Origin: Kiritimatiellia bacterium
GTDB lineage: Bacteria; Verrucomicrobiota; Kiritimatiellia; UBA8416; JADHWI01
Reading direction: 5' to 3'
Length of the DNA stretch: 64,000 nucleotides
Assembly: GCA_030744755.1 (NCBI GenBank)
Contig: JASLPY010000003.1
Location: 62,001 to 126,000 of the forward strand
This document shows, in pieces, positions 44,691 through 52,761 of this stretch. The position numbers and the translations under genes are program-made. Position 1 is the first letter of the stretch. Every line of letters starts with the position of its first letter. The notes under the pieces were generated by a model. The model was not told the origin of the DNA and did not search any database. It saw nothing but the letters and a program-made list of their open reading frames with translations.

Positions 44691-45371
44691 CTACCTTCTC
44701 GCACGTTCCTTGCTGACCAGGTAGGCGGCAAGTCTTCTTGTCAGGGGGTCGCGATCCTGTTTGGCCAGGCGTCTGGCGGCCGTCCAGTAGTTACCGTCTG
44801 CCGTCCAGTACCCCCAGTAAATCCCCGCACGGCGGACGAGCGGATCTTTCGATGCCATGCAGTCCCGCGCAAGGAGACGGCAACCTGCCTGGGAGGGCAG
44901 GTGTTTTACTCCCGGCTGCCACAGGGCGCCCTTCTTGAGCGAGCGATCCAATGCGCGACTGCTACCAAACGCCGCTTTTAGCCAGACACGCTTTCTCTTG
45001 TCCGTTTCCAGTTCCCTTCGTATATACCAGCGATCGGTATCGTCCCCGTGAACCGTCATGTAAGCCCCGGCAACAAAGCACTCCTCAGCCTTTATCGCCC
45101 CGGCAAAACGCCTTCCGACATATGGAATTCCCGATCGCCCGAACTTGAAGAGCTTGACTCCTACGACGATTCCCCTGGCCCACTGCGCAGGGGACCAGGG
45201 ATGAGACCGGGTGAGTAGCACGAGCTCATCAAAGAGGGATATGAGTTCTGGATTGACCCTTCGCAATGCAGGGTCGTTCTGCGATTGAGCACTAATTGGA
45301 AAGGCAAGCGGACCGGCAAGCAACAGGGCGAGAAGCAACAGCAAATATATGTGGCATTTTCGCACTACCAA
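44691..45371 (-). CDS. Small exported protein of unknown function
   Basis: This 226-residue protein has the signal peptide VVRKCHIYLLLLLALLLAGP. The mature part is Arg/Trp-rich and probably helical (LISLFDELVLLTRSHPWSPA, LVRRAGIYWGYWTADGNYWT, TRRLAAYLVSKERA), suggesting HEAT-like or other alpha repeats. It overlaps the gloB stop by 7 nt and follows it on the same strand. No family recognised. Confidence 0.7.
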   Translation of the reverse strand: MVVRKCHIYLLLLLALLLAGPLAFPISAQSQNDPALRRVNPELISLFDELVLLTRSHPWSPAQWARGIVVGVKLFKFGRSGIPYVGRRFAGAIKAEECFVAGAYMTVHGDDTDRWYIRRELETDKRKRVWLKAAFGSSRALDRSLKKGALWQPGVKHLPSQAGCRLLARDCMASKDPLVRRAGIYWGYWTADGNYWTAARRLAKQDRDPLTRRLAAYLVSKERARR

Positions 45372-46120
45372 CGGTCCTTCATTTTGCGGATTGCGGCAAA
45401 GACGGCTTCGGCCGTTCCCGCGCGCACTCCCGCGGCAGATATTATCGCAGGATCTTCACACCGCAGAAACGGGTTCACGGTCTTCTCCGTGGAAAGAAGA
45501 GAAGGAACTGTCGGAATTCCTTGCCTGCTCTTATCCCGTATCGCCGCAAGTGCATCTGTCACGTCCGAATTGGCAGGGTCAAGGTGCGCCGCGAACTCAA
45601 GATTCTCAACCGAATAATCATGGCCACAATACACCCTGACGTCATCGGGAAGGGCCCGGAGCTTCTTCAACGAGGCCCACATCTGGGAGTAAGAATCTCC
45701 GAAAACCCGGCCGCATCCGCCCACAAACATGGCGTCCCCCGTGAAAAGCGCCTTGCCGCTTTCCGAGTAGAATGCCAGGTGGTTTTCCGTATGGCCCGGG
45801 ACCCCCATGACACGCAGTTGCGTGAATCCCAGGTCGACACTTTCGCCGTCAGTAACGAAGTTATCTACATACGGTGTTCTCGACTCCGGAGGGCCTATAA
45901 CGCGGCAGGAATGGGAAGCGCGGAGCTCGGGGCAGCCTTCGATGTGGTCGGCATGGTAATGTGTTATGAGGACGTGCGTAAGGGTAACGCCGAGTTCTGC
46001 CAGTGCATTGTTGACGGGGGCAGCCATTGAGGGATCCACAACCGCCGCTGAGCTGCCGGTACCATTATGGATCACGTAGATATAGTTGTCACTCCACGCT
46101 GTAAGAATCTCGATTTCCAT
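45365..46120 (-). CDS. gloB: Glyoxalase II-like metallo-beta-lactamase hydrolase
   Basis: This 251-residue MBL-fold protein carries THYHADHIEG (HxHxDH) near residue 53, VPGHTENHLAFY with the third His, LFTGDAMFVGGCGR with the bridging Asp, and VYCGHDYSVENLEFA with the last His. The C-terminal ETVNPFLRCE-like sequence (KTVNPFLRCEDP) is typical of hydroxyacylglutathione hydrolases. It would hydrolyse S-lactoylglutathione or a related thioester. A glutathione-independent substrate is possible in this lineage. Confidence 0.9.
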   Translation of the reverse strand: MEIEILTAWSDNYIYVIHNGTGSSAAVVDPSMAAPVNNALAELGVTLTHVLITHYHADHIEGCPELRASHSCRVIGPPESRTPYVDNFVTDGESVDLGFTQLRVMGVPGHTENHLAFYSESGKALFTGDAMFVGGCGRVFGDSYSQMWASLKKLRALPDDVRVYCGHDYSVENLEFAAHLDPANSDVTDALAAIRDKSRQGIPTVPSLLSTEKTVNPFLRCEDPAIISAAGVRAGTAEAVFAAIRKMKDRW

Positions 46121-46507
46121 CGTCAGCTCCCGGTCCGAATGCTTCGGGTTCTTTGTATATTACAGCTTCCGGCCAACCAAAGCAAAACCCTGTTGAGAAA
46201 TCTCTGCAGTGGCGATGAGTTGCGTGCACTTGTTTTTTCAAAATGCTTACAATCCATTCGCATGGTCCACCTCGTAGCGGTGGACCTACTTCTTTTCCCG
46301 GTACGTCCACCGCTATGAGGTGGACACCGTCCCGTACGGCCCCTGTTGAGTCCCTCTTTCTCTTACATCTTTCTTACAAATGTTTTACCGGGAAATGACC
46401 ACCATTTCGGCTGTTTGATGTTGAATACAGACGTAAAGAGACGGGATCCCGGTGAGTGCCGGGGCGAAAGACGTCAAACAGTAATGCCCCTGGAAGGAGG
46501 TCAGACG
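46121..46507. other. Divergent intergenic region between gloB and the VWA gene
   Basis: This 387-nt gap must hold both divergent promoters. A strong inverted repeat lies at 46264-46328. TTTCTTACAAATG near 46370 and AT-rich DNA around 46225-46255 could be promoter parts, but I cannot place them. No gene is seen. Confidence 0.4.
46264..46328. repeat. Palindromic repeat with GGTCCACC/GGTGGAC arms
   Basis: GGTCCACCTCGTAGCGGTGG (continuing ACCTAC) and GTCCACCGCTATGAGGTGGA (continuing CACC) are inverted copies, and each is itself palindromic (GGTCCACC...GGTGGAC). The four-armed design resembles family A but has a different core. Confidence 0.6.
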
Positions 46508-47836
46508 ATGAGAATCTCAACATGGCGGTTACTAACGGTAGTGATTCTTGGTGTGGTAATTGCAAATATTTCTGTGTTTGCAAACCAGGTCAAACTCGAT
46601 GTGTCCCTGGCAAACCCGGTTCTTGTTGAAGGCAAGAAGCAGACAACCTATCTCAAGATCGGGCTAACTGGATTCGAGATGAAAGGCGATGTCCAAAGGA
46701 CTCCCGCCAATGTGGCCATTGTTCTCGACAAATCCGGATCCATGCAGGGAGATAAGATCAAGAAAGCCAGGGAGGCTGCCTTGATGGTTCTTGACCAGTT
46801 GAACAACAAGGACATCGTTTCGGTGGTGGCTTATGACAACAATGTTTCAGTTCTCGTACCCGCGACCAAGGCCTCTGACAAGACGGCGATAACGGCAGGC
46901 ATAAACAGGTTGTCAGCAGGCGGGTCCACGGCACTTTTCGCCGGCGTCAGCAAGGGTGCGTCAGAGGTCAGGAAATTTCTGGCCAAGAACAAGGTGAACC
47001 GTGTCATCCTTCTTTCGGACGGCTTGGCAAACGTTGGCCCGGACAGTCCGGGTGAACTTGCTTCTCTTGGCGCATCCCTAATCAAGGAAGGCATGTCGGT
47101 CACGACTATCGGCTTGGGATTGGGGTACAACGAGGACCTCATGACACAGCTTGCCCAGAGAAGTGACGGCAACAGCTATTTTGCAGAGACCACCAAGGAT
47201 CTCACAAGACTCTTCAAGGCCGAGTTCGGCGATGTGCTTTCCGTTGTGGCACAGGAACTTGTCGTTAAGGTTCACTGCGCAAAGGGGATTCGACCCGTTC
47301 GCGTCATTGGCCGACAGGCCGATATCGCGGCAGGCACAACCACCGCGTTCATCAACCAGATATACAGCTCACAGCAGAAGTACCTCCTTCTGGAGGTGGA
47401 ACTACCCGCCGGCCGCAAGGGCAAGAACATGGACGTGGCCAAGGTCAGCGTCTCCTACGCAAACATGGAAACCAAAACGACGGATACGCTGAGCAGTACG
47501 ATCGCCGCCCGGTTCACGGATTCAGAGGAAAAGGTTGCTGACAGCGTGGACCGTGATGCTATGATTGCCGCAGTTACCCAATTGGCCACTGAGAATAATG
47601 ACCTGGCAGTAGTGTTGAGAGATAAGGGAGACATTGAGGCTGCACGCAAGATGCTGGTGGATAATGGCAAGTTCCTCGCCACGAATGCAGTCATCCTGGA
47701 GTCGGCAAAGCTCAAGGAATACAGCGGCGCCAACTTTGACGATGCCGAGAACCTTGACGAAGCCAGCTGGGGCCGGCAGCGCAAGAGCATGCGAGGATGG
47801 CAGATGTTCAACTCGATGCAGCAGGAAGCTCGCTAG
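46508..47836 (+). CDS. Exported von Willebrand factor A-domain protein
   Basis: This 442-residue protein starts at the ATG at 46508, which has GGAAGGAGG 7-8 nt upstream; the longer frame lacks this. The signal peptide is MRISTWRLLTVVILGVVIAN. The VWA domain (about 70-240) has the MIDAS motif VLDKSGSMQGDKI, then ISTALFAGVS-like (GGSTALFAGVSKGA) and ILLSDGLANVGPDSP. The C-terminal half is a beta-rich domain plus a helical tail. It resembles secreted Ca-dependent adhesion or chloride-channel-accessory-like VWA proteins. It lies 21 nt before the histidine kinase gene, so the two may be one operon. Confidence 0.88.
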   Translation: MRISTWRLLTVVILGVVIANISVFANQVKLDVSLANPVLVEGKKQTTYLKIGLTGFEMKGDVQRTPANVAIVLDKSGSMQGDKIKKAREAALMVLDQLNNKDIVSVVAYDNNVSVLVPATKASDKTAITAGINRLSAGGSTALFAGVSKGASEVRKFLAKNKVNRVILLSDGLANVGPDSPGELASLGASLIKEGMSVTTIGLGLGYNEDLMTQLAQRSDGNSYFAETTKDLTRLFKAEFGDVLSVVAQELVVKVHCAKGIRPVRVIGRQADIAAGTTTAFINQIYSSQQKYLLLEVELPAGRKGKNMDVAKVSVSYANMETKTTDTLSSTIAARFTDSEEKVADSVDRDAMIAAVTQLATENNDLAVVLRDKGDIEAARKMLVDNGKFLATNAVILESAKLKEYSGANFDDAENLDEASWGRQRKSMRGWQMFNSMQQEAR

Positions 47837-47857
47837 TCTCAGGGATGTTCGACAAGT

Positions 47858-49411
47858 GTGAAACCAAAACTCTTCGTAGTGTTTCTTGTAATAGTCCTTT
47901 TGCCGCTTTCGCTGCTCATCTGGACAGGGGTACGACTGGCCAGAGATGAGCAGGGAAGACTCGGCAGGCGAATTACAGAAGCTCTGGAGGGCCGCCTTTC
48001 CGAGATAAACGACGGCATCGCGAGGCTCGTTGCCGGGCACGAAACTTCGCTCCTTAAAGCAACGGATCCGGATTCCCTTGATGCGGAGTTCCTGCGCTCA
48101 GTCATGCGCCAGAATCGCCTGACCCGGCAGTTGTTCGTTATCGATTCCGAGCACAGGCTCATCTACCCGGAGGCGGCATCCACTAATTCCCTGACATCGG
48201 GCGAGCGGGATTTTCTGGAGAGAACCCGAAGTGTATGGGTAAGCGGCGAGACCTTTTACCATCAGCACGACACCGGAACGCGTTCGTCTAACAGGTACGG
48301 ATGGCATACGTGGTTCTGGGAACAGGGCCTCAGTTTCATTTTCTGGCAGCGGCTTGATTCCGGACAAGTGGTTGGCGCAGAAGTCGACCGTATCGCCGTG
48401 ATGGCAGATATTGTGGCCTCGCTACCATCGGGGACGCGCGGATCGAGACTGCTGGATGGACGAATCTCGCTGGTCGATACCTCCGGCAAGCCTCTTTACC
48501 AGTGGGGAGAGCACGAACCGGCAACCGGGGTGCCGCCGGCCGCCGAAGTCCCGTTGTGTCAGCCGTACTCGTCCTGGAGGTTACAGTACTTCGTGGCGCC
48601 GCATGTGCTGCAGGCCAACCTTGGAAGAAGCACTTCGTTTAACGTTCTTTCGGGGCTTGCGGTTATGGCCATTGCGTTGATAGGGCTTACCATCTACTTC
48701 TACAGAGAAAGCGCAAGGGAATCGAGGGAGGCGGTCCAGAGAGTTAGCTTCGTTAACCAGGTATCGCACGAACTAAAGACACCCCTGACGAATATCCGCA
48801 TGTATGCGGAACTTCTCGAGAAGCGGATTTCGGAGAAGGATGACAAGGCAAAACGCCAGGCCAGAATTGTTGCAGGTGAAAGCCAGCGCCTTTCGCGGCT
48901 GATCACCAATGTCCTGACGTTTGCGAAGGGACAGAGAAACGGCCTGTCGTACAAACCAGCACCCGGCATTCCCGACGCATGCGTTACATCGGTTCTTTCC
49001 GGTTTTCAGCAAGCGTTCAGAACCGGCCATATAGACGTGGGGTTTTCCCGGGGTGCCGGCAACGAGGTTCTTTTCGATGCAGACTTGCTGGAACAGGTCC
49101 TCGGAAACCTGTTCAGCAACGTGGAGAAATACGCGTCCGGTGGCGAGCTGCATGTCTGTTCAAGCCAGGATGGCGACAGTACAACCATCTCGGTTAAGGA
49201 TTCGGGCCCGGGGATTCCGAGGGGTCAGAGAAAGCGGATTTTTAAGCCATTCGAAAGGCTGAGCAATAAGGTGACAGACGGGGTTTCCGGAACGGGCATA
49301 GGTCTGAGCATAGCGAGGGACCTTGCACGCCTGCACGGAGGAGATCTTGCTCTAAAGGACTCGAACCGGGGAGCTCATTTCATACTGACGCTTCACACGC
49401 CGCTGGCGTGA
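47858..49411 (+). CDS. Membrane sensor histidine kinase
   Basis: This 517-residue protein has TM1 at about 4-25 (FVVFLVIVLLPLSLLIWTGV), a periplasmic sensor region of about 240 residues, and TM2 near 270-288 (VLSGLAVMAIALIGLTIYF). HisKA has FVNQVSHELKTPLTNIRMYA, and HATPase has GNLFSNVEKYASGGEL, VKDSGPGIPRGQRK and GTGIGLSIARDLARLHGG. The start is a GTG with a weak ribosome site, so it may depend on translation of the VWA gene. No response regulator follows: the next feature is a repeat and then a convergent gene. Output is therefore unknown. Confidence 0.93.
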   Translation: MKPKLFVVFLVIVLLPLSLLIWTGVRLARDEQGRLGRRITEALEGRLSEINDGIARLVAGHETSLLKATDPDSLDAEFLRSVMRQNRLTRQLFVIDSEHRLIYPEAASTNSLTSGERDFLERTRSVWVSGETFYHQHDTGTRSSNRYGWHTWFWEQGLSFIFWQRLDSGQVVGAEVDRIAVMADIVASLPSGTRGSRLLDGRISLVDTSGKPLYQWGEHEPATGVPPAAEVPLCQPYSSWRLQYFVAPHVLQANLGRSTSFNVLSGLAVMAIALIGLTIYFYRESARESREAVQRVSFVNQVSHELKTPLTNIRMYAELLEKRISEKDDKAKRQARIVAGESQRLSRLITNVLTFAKGQRNGLSYKPAPGIPDACVTSVLSGFQQAFRTGHIDVGFSRGAGNEVLFDADLLEQVLGNLFSNVEKYASGGELHVCSSQDGDSTTISVKDSGPGIPRGQRKRIFKPFERLSNKVTDGVSGTGIGLSIARDLARLHGGDLALKDSNRGAHFILTLHTPLA

Positions 49412-49424
49412 TTTCTGCTCCGGC

Positions 49425-49485
49425 ATCATGCCTCTCGGAGATAGGCATGTACTGGAGAAGTAGGGACCTATCTCCGAGAGGTCCC
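49425..49485. repeat. Family A 61-bp repeat, copy nearly identical (inverted) to 58247-58307
   Basis: The sequence contains CCTCTCGGAGATAGGCATGT, ACTGGAGAAGTAGGGACC and TATCTCCGAGAGGTCCC. Its reverse complement matches 58247-58307 at about 60 of 61 positions. It lies between the convergent kinase and signal-peptidase-like genes. Each copy is itself an inverted repeat around TACTGGAGAAGTA. Confidence 0.85.
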
Positions 49486-49507
49486 TTTCCATGGAGGCGA
49501 ACAGGAT

Positions 49508-50008
49508 CTACCAGAGTGGAGCACCAATCACGCAATCTTTCGAGACCTGCCCGAACATCGCCTTGTCGGAGGGTACGTCCCGGTTGTCTCCGATAACGAA
49601 AATACCGTCCCTGGGTACTTTTGTTGGGCGCGCATCCCACTCGCACGGATGCTCCAGGTAAGGCTCATCAAGCAGCAGGTTGTTGATGTACACCCCGCCT
49701 TTTCGAATATCTACCACCTCGTTGGGCAAGCCGACAATACGCCGTATCAGCATTTGGCGGCGCCCCGGCACCTTGATGATAACGACCTGAAACCTGTGTA
49801 GATCCGAGAACCAGAACCGCGGACGCCAACAGAAATTGAGTTGCCCGGAGCGGTAGGCCGGATCCATCCCGTTTTCGTTGATGCGGATGGGAATGCATAT
49901 GCCGTAGAAGATCACGATGGCAAGGATGACGAAGATCCCCGTCTGAATCAATGCACCCCGATGAAACAGGGAGGCAAGGAAGCTCTTAGGTTTCTTCTCT
50001 GTGTCCAT
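49508..50008 (-). CDS. Signal peptidase I-like (S26) protein lacking catalytic Ser and Lys
   Basis: This 166-residue protein has an N-terminal membrane segment (TGIFVILAIVIFYGICIPI) and then the S26 beta domain. Box B reads INENGMDPAYRSG, with Gly where the SM motif of active enzymes has the nucleophile Ser. Box D reads MLIRRIVGLPNEVVDI, with Arg where the general-base Lys of KRxxGLPGD should be. Box E is partly kept (IFVIGDNRDVPSDKAMFG, the GDN.. motif). I read Gly and Arg directly from the codons GGG and CGG. So it folds like a signal peptidase but probably does not cleave by the Ser/Lys mechanism. AAGGAG lies 8 nt before the ATG. Confidence 0.85.
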   Translation of the reverse strand: MDTEKKPKSFLASLFHRGALIQTGIFVILAIVIFYGICIPIRINENGMDPAYRSGQLNFCWRPRFWFSDLHRFQVVIIKVPGRRQMLIRRIVGLPNEVVDIRKGGVYINNLLLDEPYLEHPCEWDARPTKVPRDGIFVIGDNRDVPSDKAMFGQVSKDCVIGAPLW

Positions 50009-50094
50009 CCCGCGTCTCCTTTTCGATACGACATGCTACACCGCGGTTACGGCAAAAGTAAAGGTCCCAGAACAGCAGACAGATTTGCGCCTCG

Positions 50095-50514
50095 TCACCC
50101 GATCACAACTTCAATCGTCATGGTTCCAATGCCGATGAAATCGCCGCTGTGAAGAATAATAGGCTCGGTGACCGCGTTACCGTTCACCTCAGTTCCGTTA
50201 CTGCTCTGCATATCCATCAGCAAGAGTTCAAGTTTGCCATCCGTCTCATTCACCGAGAGACACGCGTGATGTCGAGACGCCTGCTCATCGAATATCCATA
50301 CATCTGCATCCGTCGACCTGCCGATTACCAATTCCTCGCCGCTTGCCAGATTGCTTTGAGTCTTCCCTGATATCGCATGGTCACCGCCATTGAGCCGCAC
50401 AACGAGTCTCGATACTTTCGGGGCTTTATGTGGCGGGGGAGCCGTTGGATGAAGGTGAATGGCGCCCGACGGATCTTTGTAGACATCCATCACAGAATCT
50501 TCATCTGAACCCAT
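50095..50514 (-). CDS. FHA-domain protein
   Basis: This 139-residue protein has a disordered Pro-rich N-terminus (IHLHPTAPPPHKAPK), then an FHA domain: VVRLNGGDHAI, GEELVIGRSTDADVWI, SRHHACLSVN, LLMDMQSSNGTEVNGN. The IGR, SRHH and SNGTxVNG motifs that bind phosphothreonine are intact. GGAGG lies about 9 nt before the ATG at 50514; a longer in-frame reading upstream runs antisense through the decayed fragment and is not used. It could recruit a phosphorylated partner; no Ser/Thr kinase is in the window. Confidence 0.88.
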   Translation of the reverse strand: MGSDEDSVMDVYKDPSGAIHLHPTAPPPHKAPKVSRLVVRLNGGDHAISGKTQSNLASGEELVIGRSTDADVWIFDEQASRHHACLSVNETDGKLELLLMDMQSSNGTEVNGNAVTEPIILHSGDFIGIGTMTIEVVIG

Positions 50515-50565
50515 CGCGTTCCCCTCCGTCGCCATGGTCACCGTAAGGAGAAAGAATGTCAACCT

Positions 50566-51012
50566 TTGACGGAAAGATGTGGCGCGAACATGGGTACGTG
50601 GAGTGGGAATTTTGTCCTTACCTGGCTCATTAGCGGGCCCTACACAGAGGGCGACGCTTTCGAGACCGCTTTTGCTCCCGAGAAGAAGGGCACAAGTGCC
50701 AAGTGGGTGCCGCTCGTAAAGGGAATCGGCCGGCAAAGCGTCGACCTCCTGCAGGCCATTGGCGGCTCCAACCGAGCCGTCTATCTCAAGACCGGCGTCT
50801 ACTGCCCCGAGGCCAAGAGCGTTCAACTCCAAATGGGCAGCGATGACGGCATCAAAGTCTGGATCAACGGCAAGCAGGCACATGCCAACAACGTCATCCG
50901 CGGAATGACGACCGGAGAGGACAAGGCCAACGCAAAGCTCGCTGACGAGCACGGCGCGACGCTGACATCACTTTGTTGCCGTGGCGAGCCAGTGGGGCAT
51001 CGGGGGTTGTAG
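50566..51012 (+). pseudogene. Fragment of a PVC-type secreted-protein domain
   Basis: From about 50590 the frame reads GTWSGNFVLTWLISGPYTEG, then KWVPLVKGIGRQSVDLLQAI, RAVYLKTGVYCPEAKSVQLQ, MGSDDGIKVWINGKQAHANN and VIRGMTTGEDKANAKL. This resembles a beta-rich domain found at the C-terminal end of large exported PVC proteins, where it normally continues with a Gly-Trp-Asn turn. Here the similarity stops at about 50940. The last 20 codons (DEHGATLTSLCC on) read into the 3' end of the convergent methyltransferase. There is no signal peptide or credible start, so I call it a remnant truncated at both ends. Confidence 0.65.
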
Positions 51013-51993
51013 CGATTGGCAGGTTGGGTTTTGGAAGCCGGCTTCTGTCAGCCATGTTATCATTTCGGTGTCGGCGAAGACCCAGCCCTCTTCTTTGGTC
51101 AGGGCCATGTTTACGGCGAAGAGCGCCGAGAACGGCGGGTTGCATCGGGTTGCATCGGTCATCATGTCGAGGATGTAGATTCGTCCACCGGGGTTCAGAG
51201 ACGCGTGGGCGCGCTTCAGTATATCGAGAATGGACTCCGGTCCCTCCTGGTGCAGGACACCGAATATGATCACCGCGTCGTTCCCGCCGGGGAAATCGAA
51301 GGTGTGGTAGTCGCCGTCCAGGCATTGGACCCGGTCCGACAAGCCCAGCCCGTCGACCAGCGTGCGCGATACTTCCAGAATGCCGGGGAGATCGATAACC
51401 GTGCTGCTCAGCCCGGGGAAGCGCTGGGCAATCAGCATTGAATAGGCGCCTGACCCACCACCGATATCGAGCAATTGACTGCACTCGCCGAGCTCAAGAA
51501 GCGGGACCACCGCTTGTCCGATGGCCATTGCCCGGCCGTGCATCGCGTGGACAAATGCCTGCGTACGTTGTGGGTCTTCGCCCAGATGAATCTGTGGGCG
51601 CTCCACCGGTTCGCCGCTGCGGACGAGCTCGGCCAGTTTTCCCCAGGCAGGATAGACGTCGCGGTTGTAACGCAGCGCACGGCTCAGGTCCCCTGGTTGT
51701 CCTGACACGAGAAATGCCGCGGCCTCGTCGGTGTTGTGGTACTGGTCGTCTTCTTTCCGCAGAAGCCCCACCGCGACACAGGCATCCAGCAACAGTCGGG
51801 TGCCACGTGATGACAGACCCTTCGCACTTGCCACGGTTTCTGCATCCGCGTTGCCTGCTTCATTTATAACATCAAACAGTCCGAGATCGGTGGCCGCAAA
51901 CAGAACGCAGGATTCGTAGAACGCGCTGGCCATGTGCATGATGCGCTGTGGATTGGGGCGGTTCTGGTTCTCTGCCGTGCGGTCTTCTTTCAT
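50968..51993 (-). CDS. SAM-dependent O-methyltransferase (acetylserotonin/CrtF type)
   Basis: This 341-residue protein has an N-terminal dimerisation winged helix (ASAFYESCVLFAATDLGLFD, TVASAKGLSSRGTRLLLDAC) and a C-terminal Rossmann methyltransferase fold: LLDIGGGSGAYSMLIAQRFP, TVIDLPGILEVSRTLV, LDGDYHTFDFPGGNDAVIIF, LNPGGRIYILDMM. It is a plant-COMT-like small-molecule O-methyltransferase. The ATG at 51993 has GTGGAGG 6-7 nt upstream. It is divergent from the VTT/ebo run and about 110 nt away, so it may act on the metabolite that run handles. Substrate unknown. Confidence 0.88.
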   Translation of the reverse strand: MKEDRTAENQNRPNPQRIMHMASAFYESCVLFAATDLGLFDVINEAGNADAETVASAKGLSSRGTRLLLDACVAVGLLRKEDDQYHNTDEAAAFLVSGQPGDLSRALRYNRDVYPAWGKLAELVRSGEPVERPQIHLGEDPQRTQAFVHAMHGRAMAIGQAVVPLLELGECSQLLDIGGGSGAYSMLIAQRFPGLSSTVIDLPGILEVSRTLVDGLGLSDRVQCLDGDYHTFDFPGGNDAVIIFGVLHQEGPESILDILKRAHASLNPGGRIYILDMMTDATRCNPPFSALFAVNMALTKEEGWVFADTEMITWLTEAGFQNPTCQSLQPPMPHWLATATK

Positions 51994-52048
51994 TATTCCT
52001 CCACTAAGGAGCGTTTCCATTCAGCCGTTGTAAATAGTAGTCTTTCGT

Positions 52049-52075
52049 TGTCCGAAAACCTTTCTGTGTCGGACA
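52049..52075. promoter_or_regulatory. Inverted repeat in the divergent methyltransferase/ebo promoter region
   Basis: TGTCCGA and TCGGACA are perfect 7-nt inverted arms with a 13-nt spacer, in the 108-nt gap between the divergent methyltransferase and VTT genes. It could be an operator shared by both, or a leader hairpin. No regulator is known. Confidence 0.35.
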
Positions 52076-52101
52076 GCGTTTACATAGTGGGATGCAAAAG
52101 A

Positions 52102-52761
52102 ATGAATCACAAGCGGCAAAAACTCAGGTGGGCGGTTATTGGTGCGGTTGTGGCTATCGCGATTATTGGACCGTTCATCGTGTTCGGGGAACAAATAGAG
52201 GCATGGACGGAAACGTTTCTGGAATCGGCAAGGATGCGGCCATGGACAAGTGCCATGGTTCTTGGCGGTCTGCTCGGGAGCGACATTCTCTTTCCCGTTC
52301 CCTCCAGTATCGTCAGCACCGCTTGCGGCGTGGTGCACGGATTCATGGGCGGCGCGCTTGTTTCGATGCTGGGAATGACCTTCAGTTGTCTGGCCGGATA
52401 TGCAATTGCAAAATGGATGGGGCGTCCCCTGGTTTCCCGGTTTGTCGGAGACCGGGAACTGGACCGGCTTCACTGTATGGAGGAAAAGTATGGGGATTGG
52501 ATTATCGTTGTTGCGCGACCGGTTCCGGTACTGGCGGAGGCATCTGTTCTCTTCCTGGGGCTCGGCGCCATGTCATTTGCGCGTTTTGCGGTGTTGGCCA
52601 CGCTTTCGAACCTGGCGATTTCCATTGTGTACGCGGCCGCGGGAGCATGGGCGGCGGGAATTCACTCTTTCTTTCCGGCCCTCGCAGCATCTATCCTGTT
52701 GCCATGGGTATTGATGAGACTAAGTCCAAAACGGGGAACCGAAGATGAAGCCGATAATTGA
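52102..52761 (+). CDS. VTT-domain (DedA/SNARE-associated) membrane protein
   Basis: This 219-residue protein has four or five hydrophobic segments (VIGAVVAIAIIGPFIVFG, GALVSMLGMTFSCLAGYAIA, SFARFAVLATLSNLAISIVY, FFPALAASILLPWVLM). The re-entrant VTT motifs include GSDILFPVPSSIVSTACGVV, GRPLVSRFVGDRELDRL and RPVPVLAEASVLFLGLG. DedA-type proteins act in lipid or polyprenyl-phosphate flipping. It overlaps the eboB start by 17 nt and leads the ebo run, so a membrane-transport role in that system is likely. The ribosome site is weak; a GTG at 52087 is an alternative. Confidence 0.85.
   Translation: MNHKRQKLRWAVIGAVVAIAIIGPFIVFGEQIEAWTETFLESARMRPWTSAMVLGGLLGSDILFPVPSSIVSTACGVVHGFMGGALVSMLGMTFSCLAGYAIAKWMGRPLVSRFVGDRELDRLHCMEEKYGDWIIVVARPVPVLAEASVLFLGLGAMSFARFAVLATLSNLAISIVYAAAGAWAAGIHSFFPALAASILLPWVLMRLSPKRGTEDEADN

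Noticed and set aside
46121-46507. Riboswitch or small RNA in the long divergent gap
   Set aside because: The only strong structure is the REP-like inverted repeat; no known riboswitch core could be recognised.
50515-50952. N-terminal extension of the FHA protein
   Set aside because: It is the antisense of the decayed domain fragment; the FHA gene has its own ribosome site and ATG at 50514.
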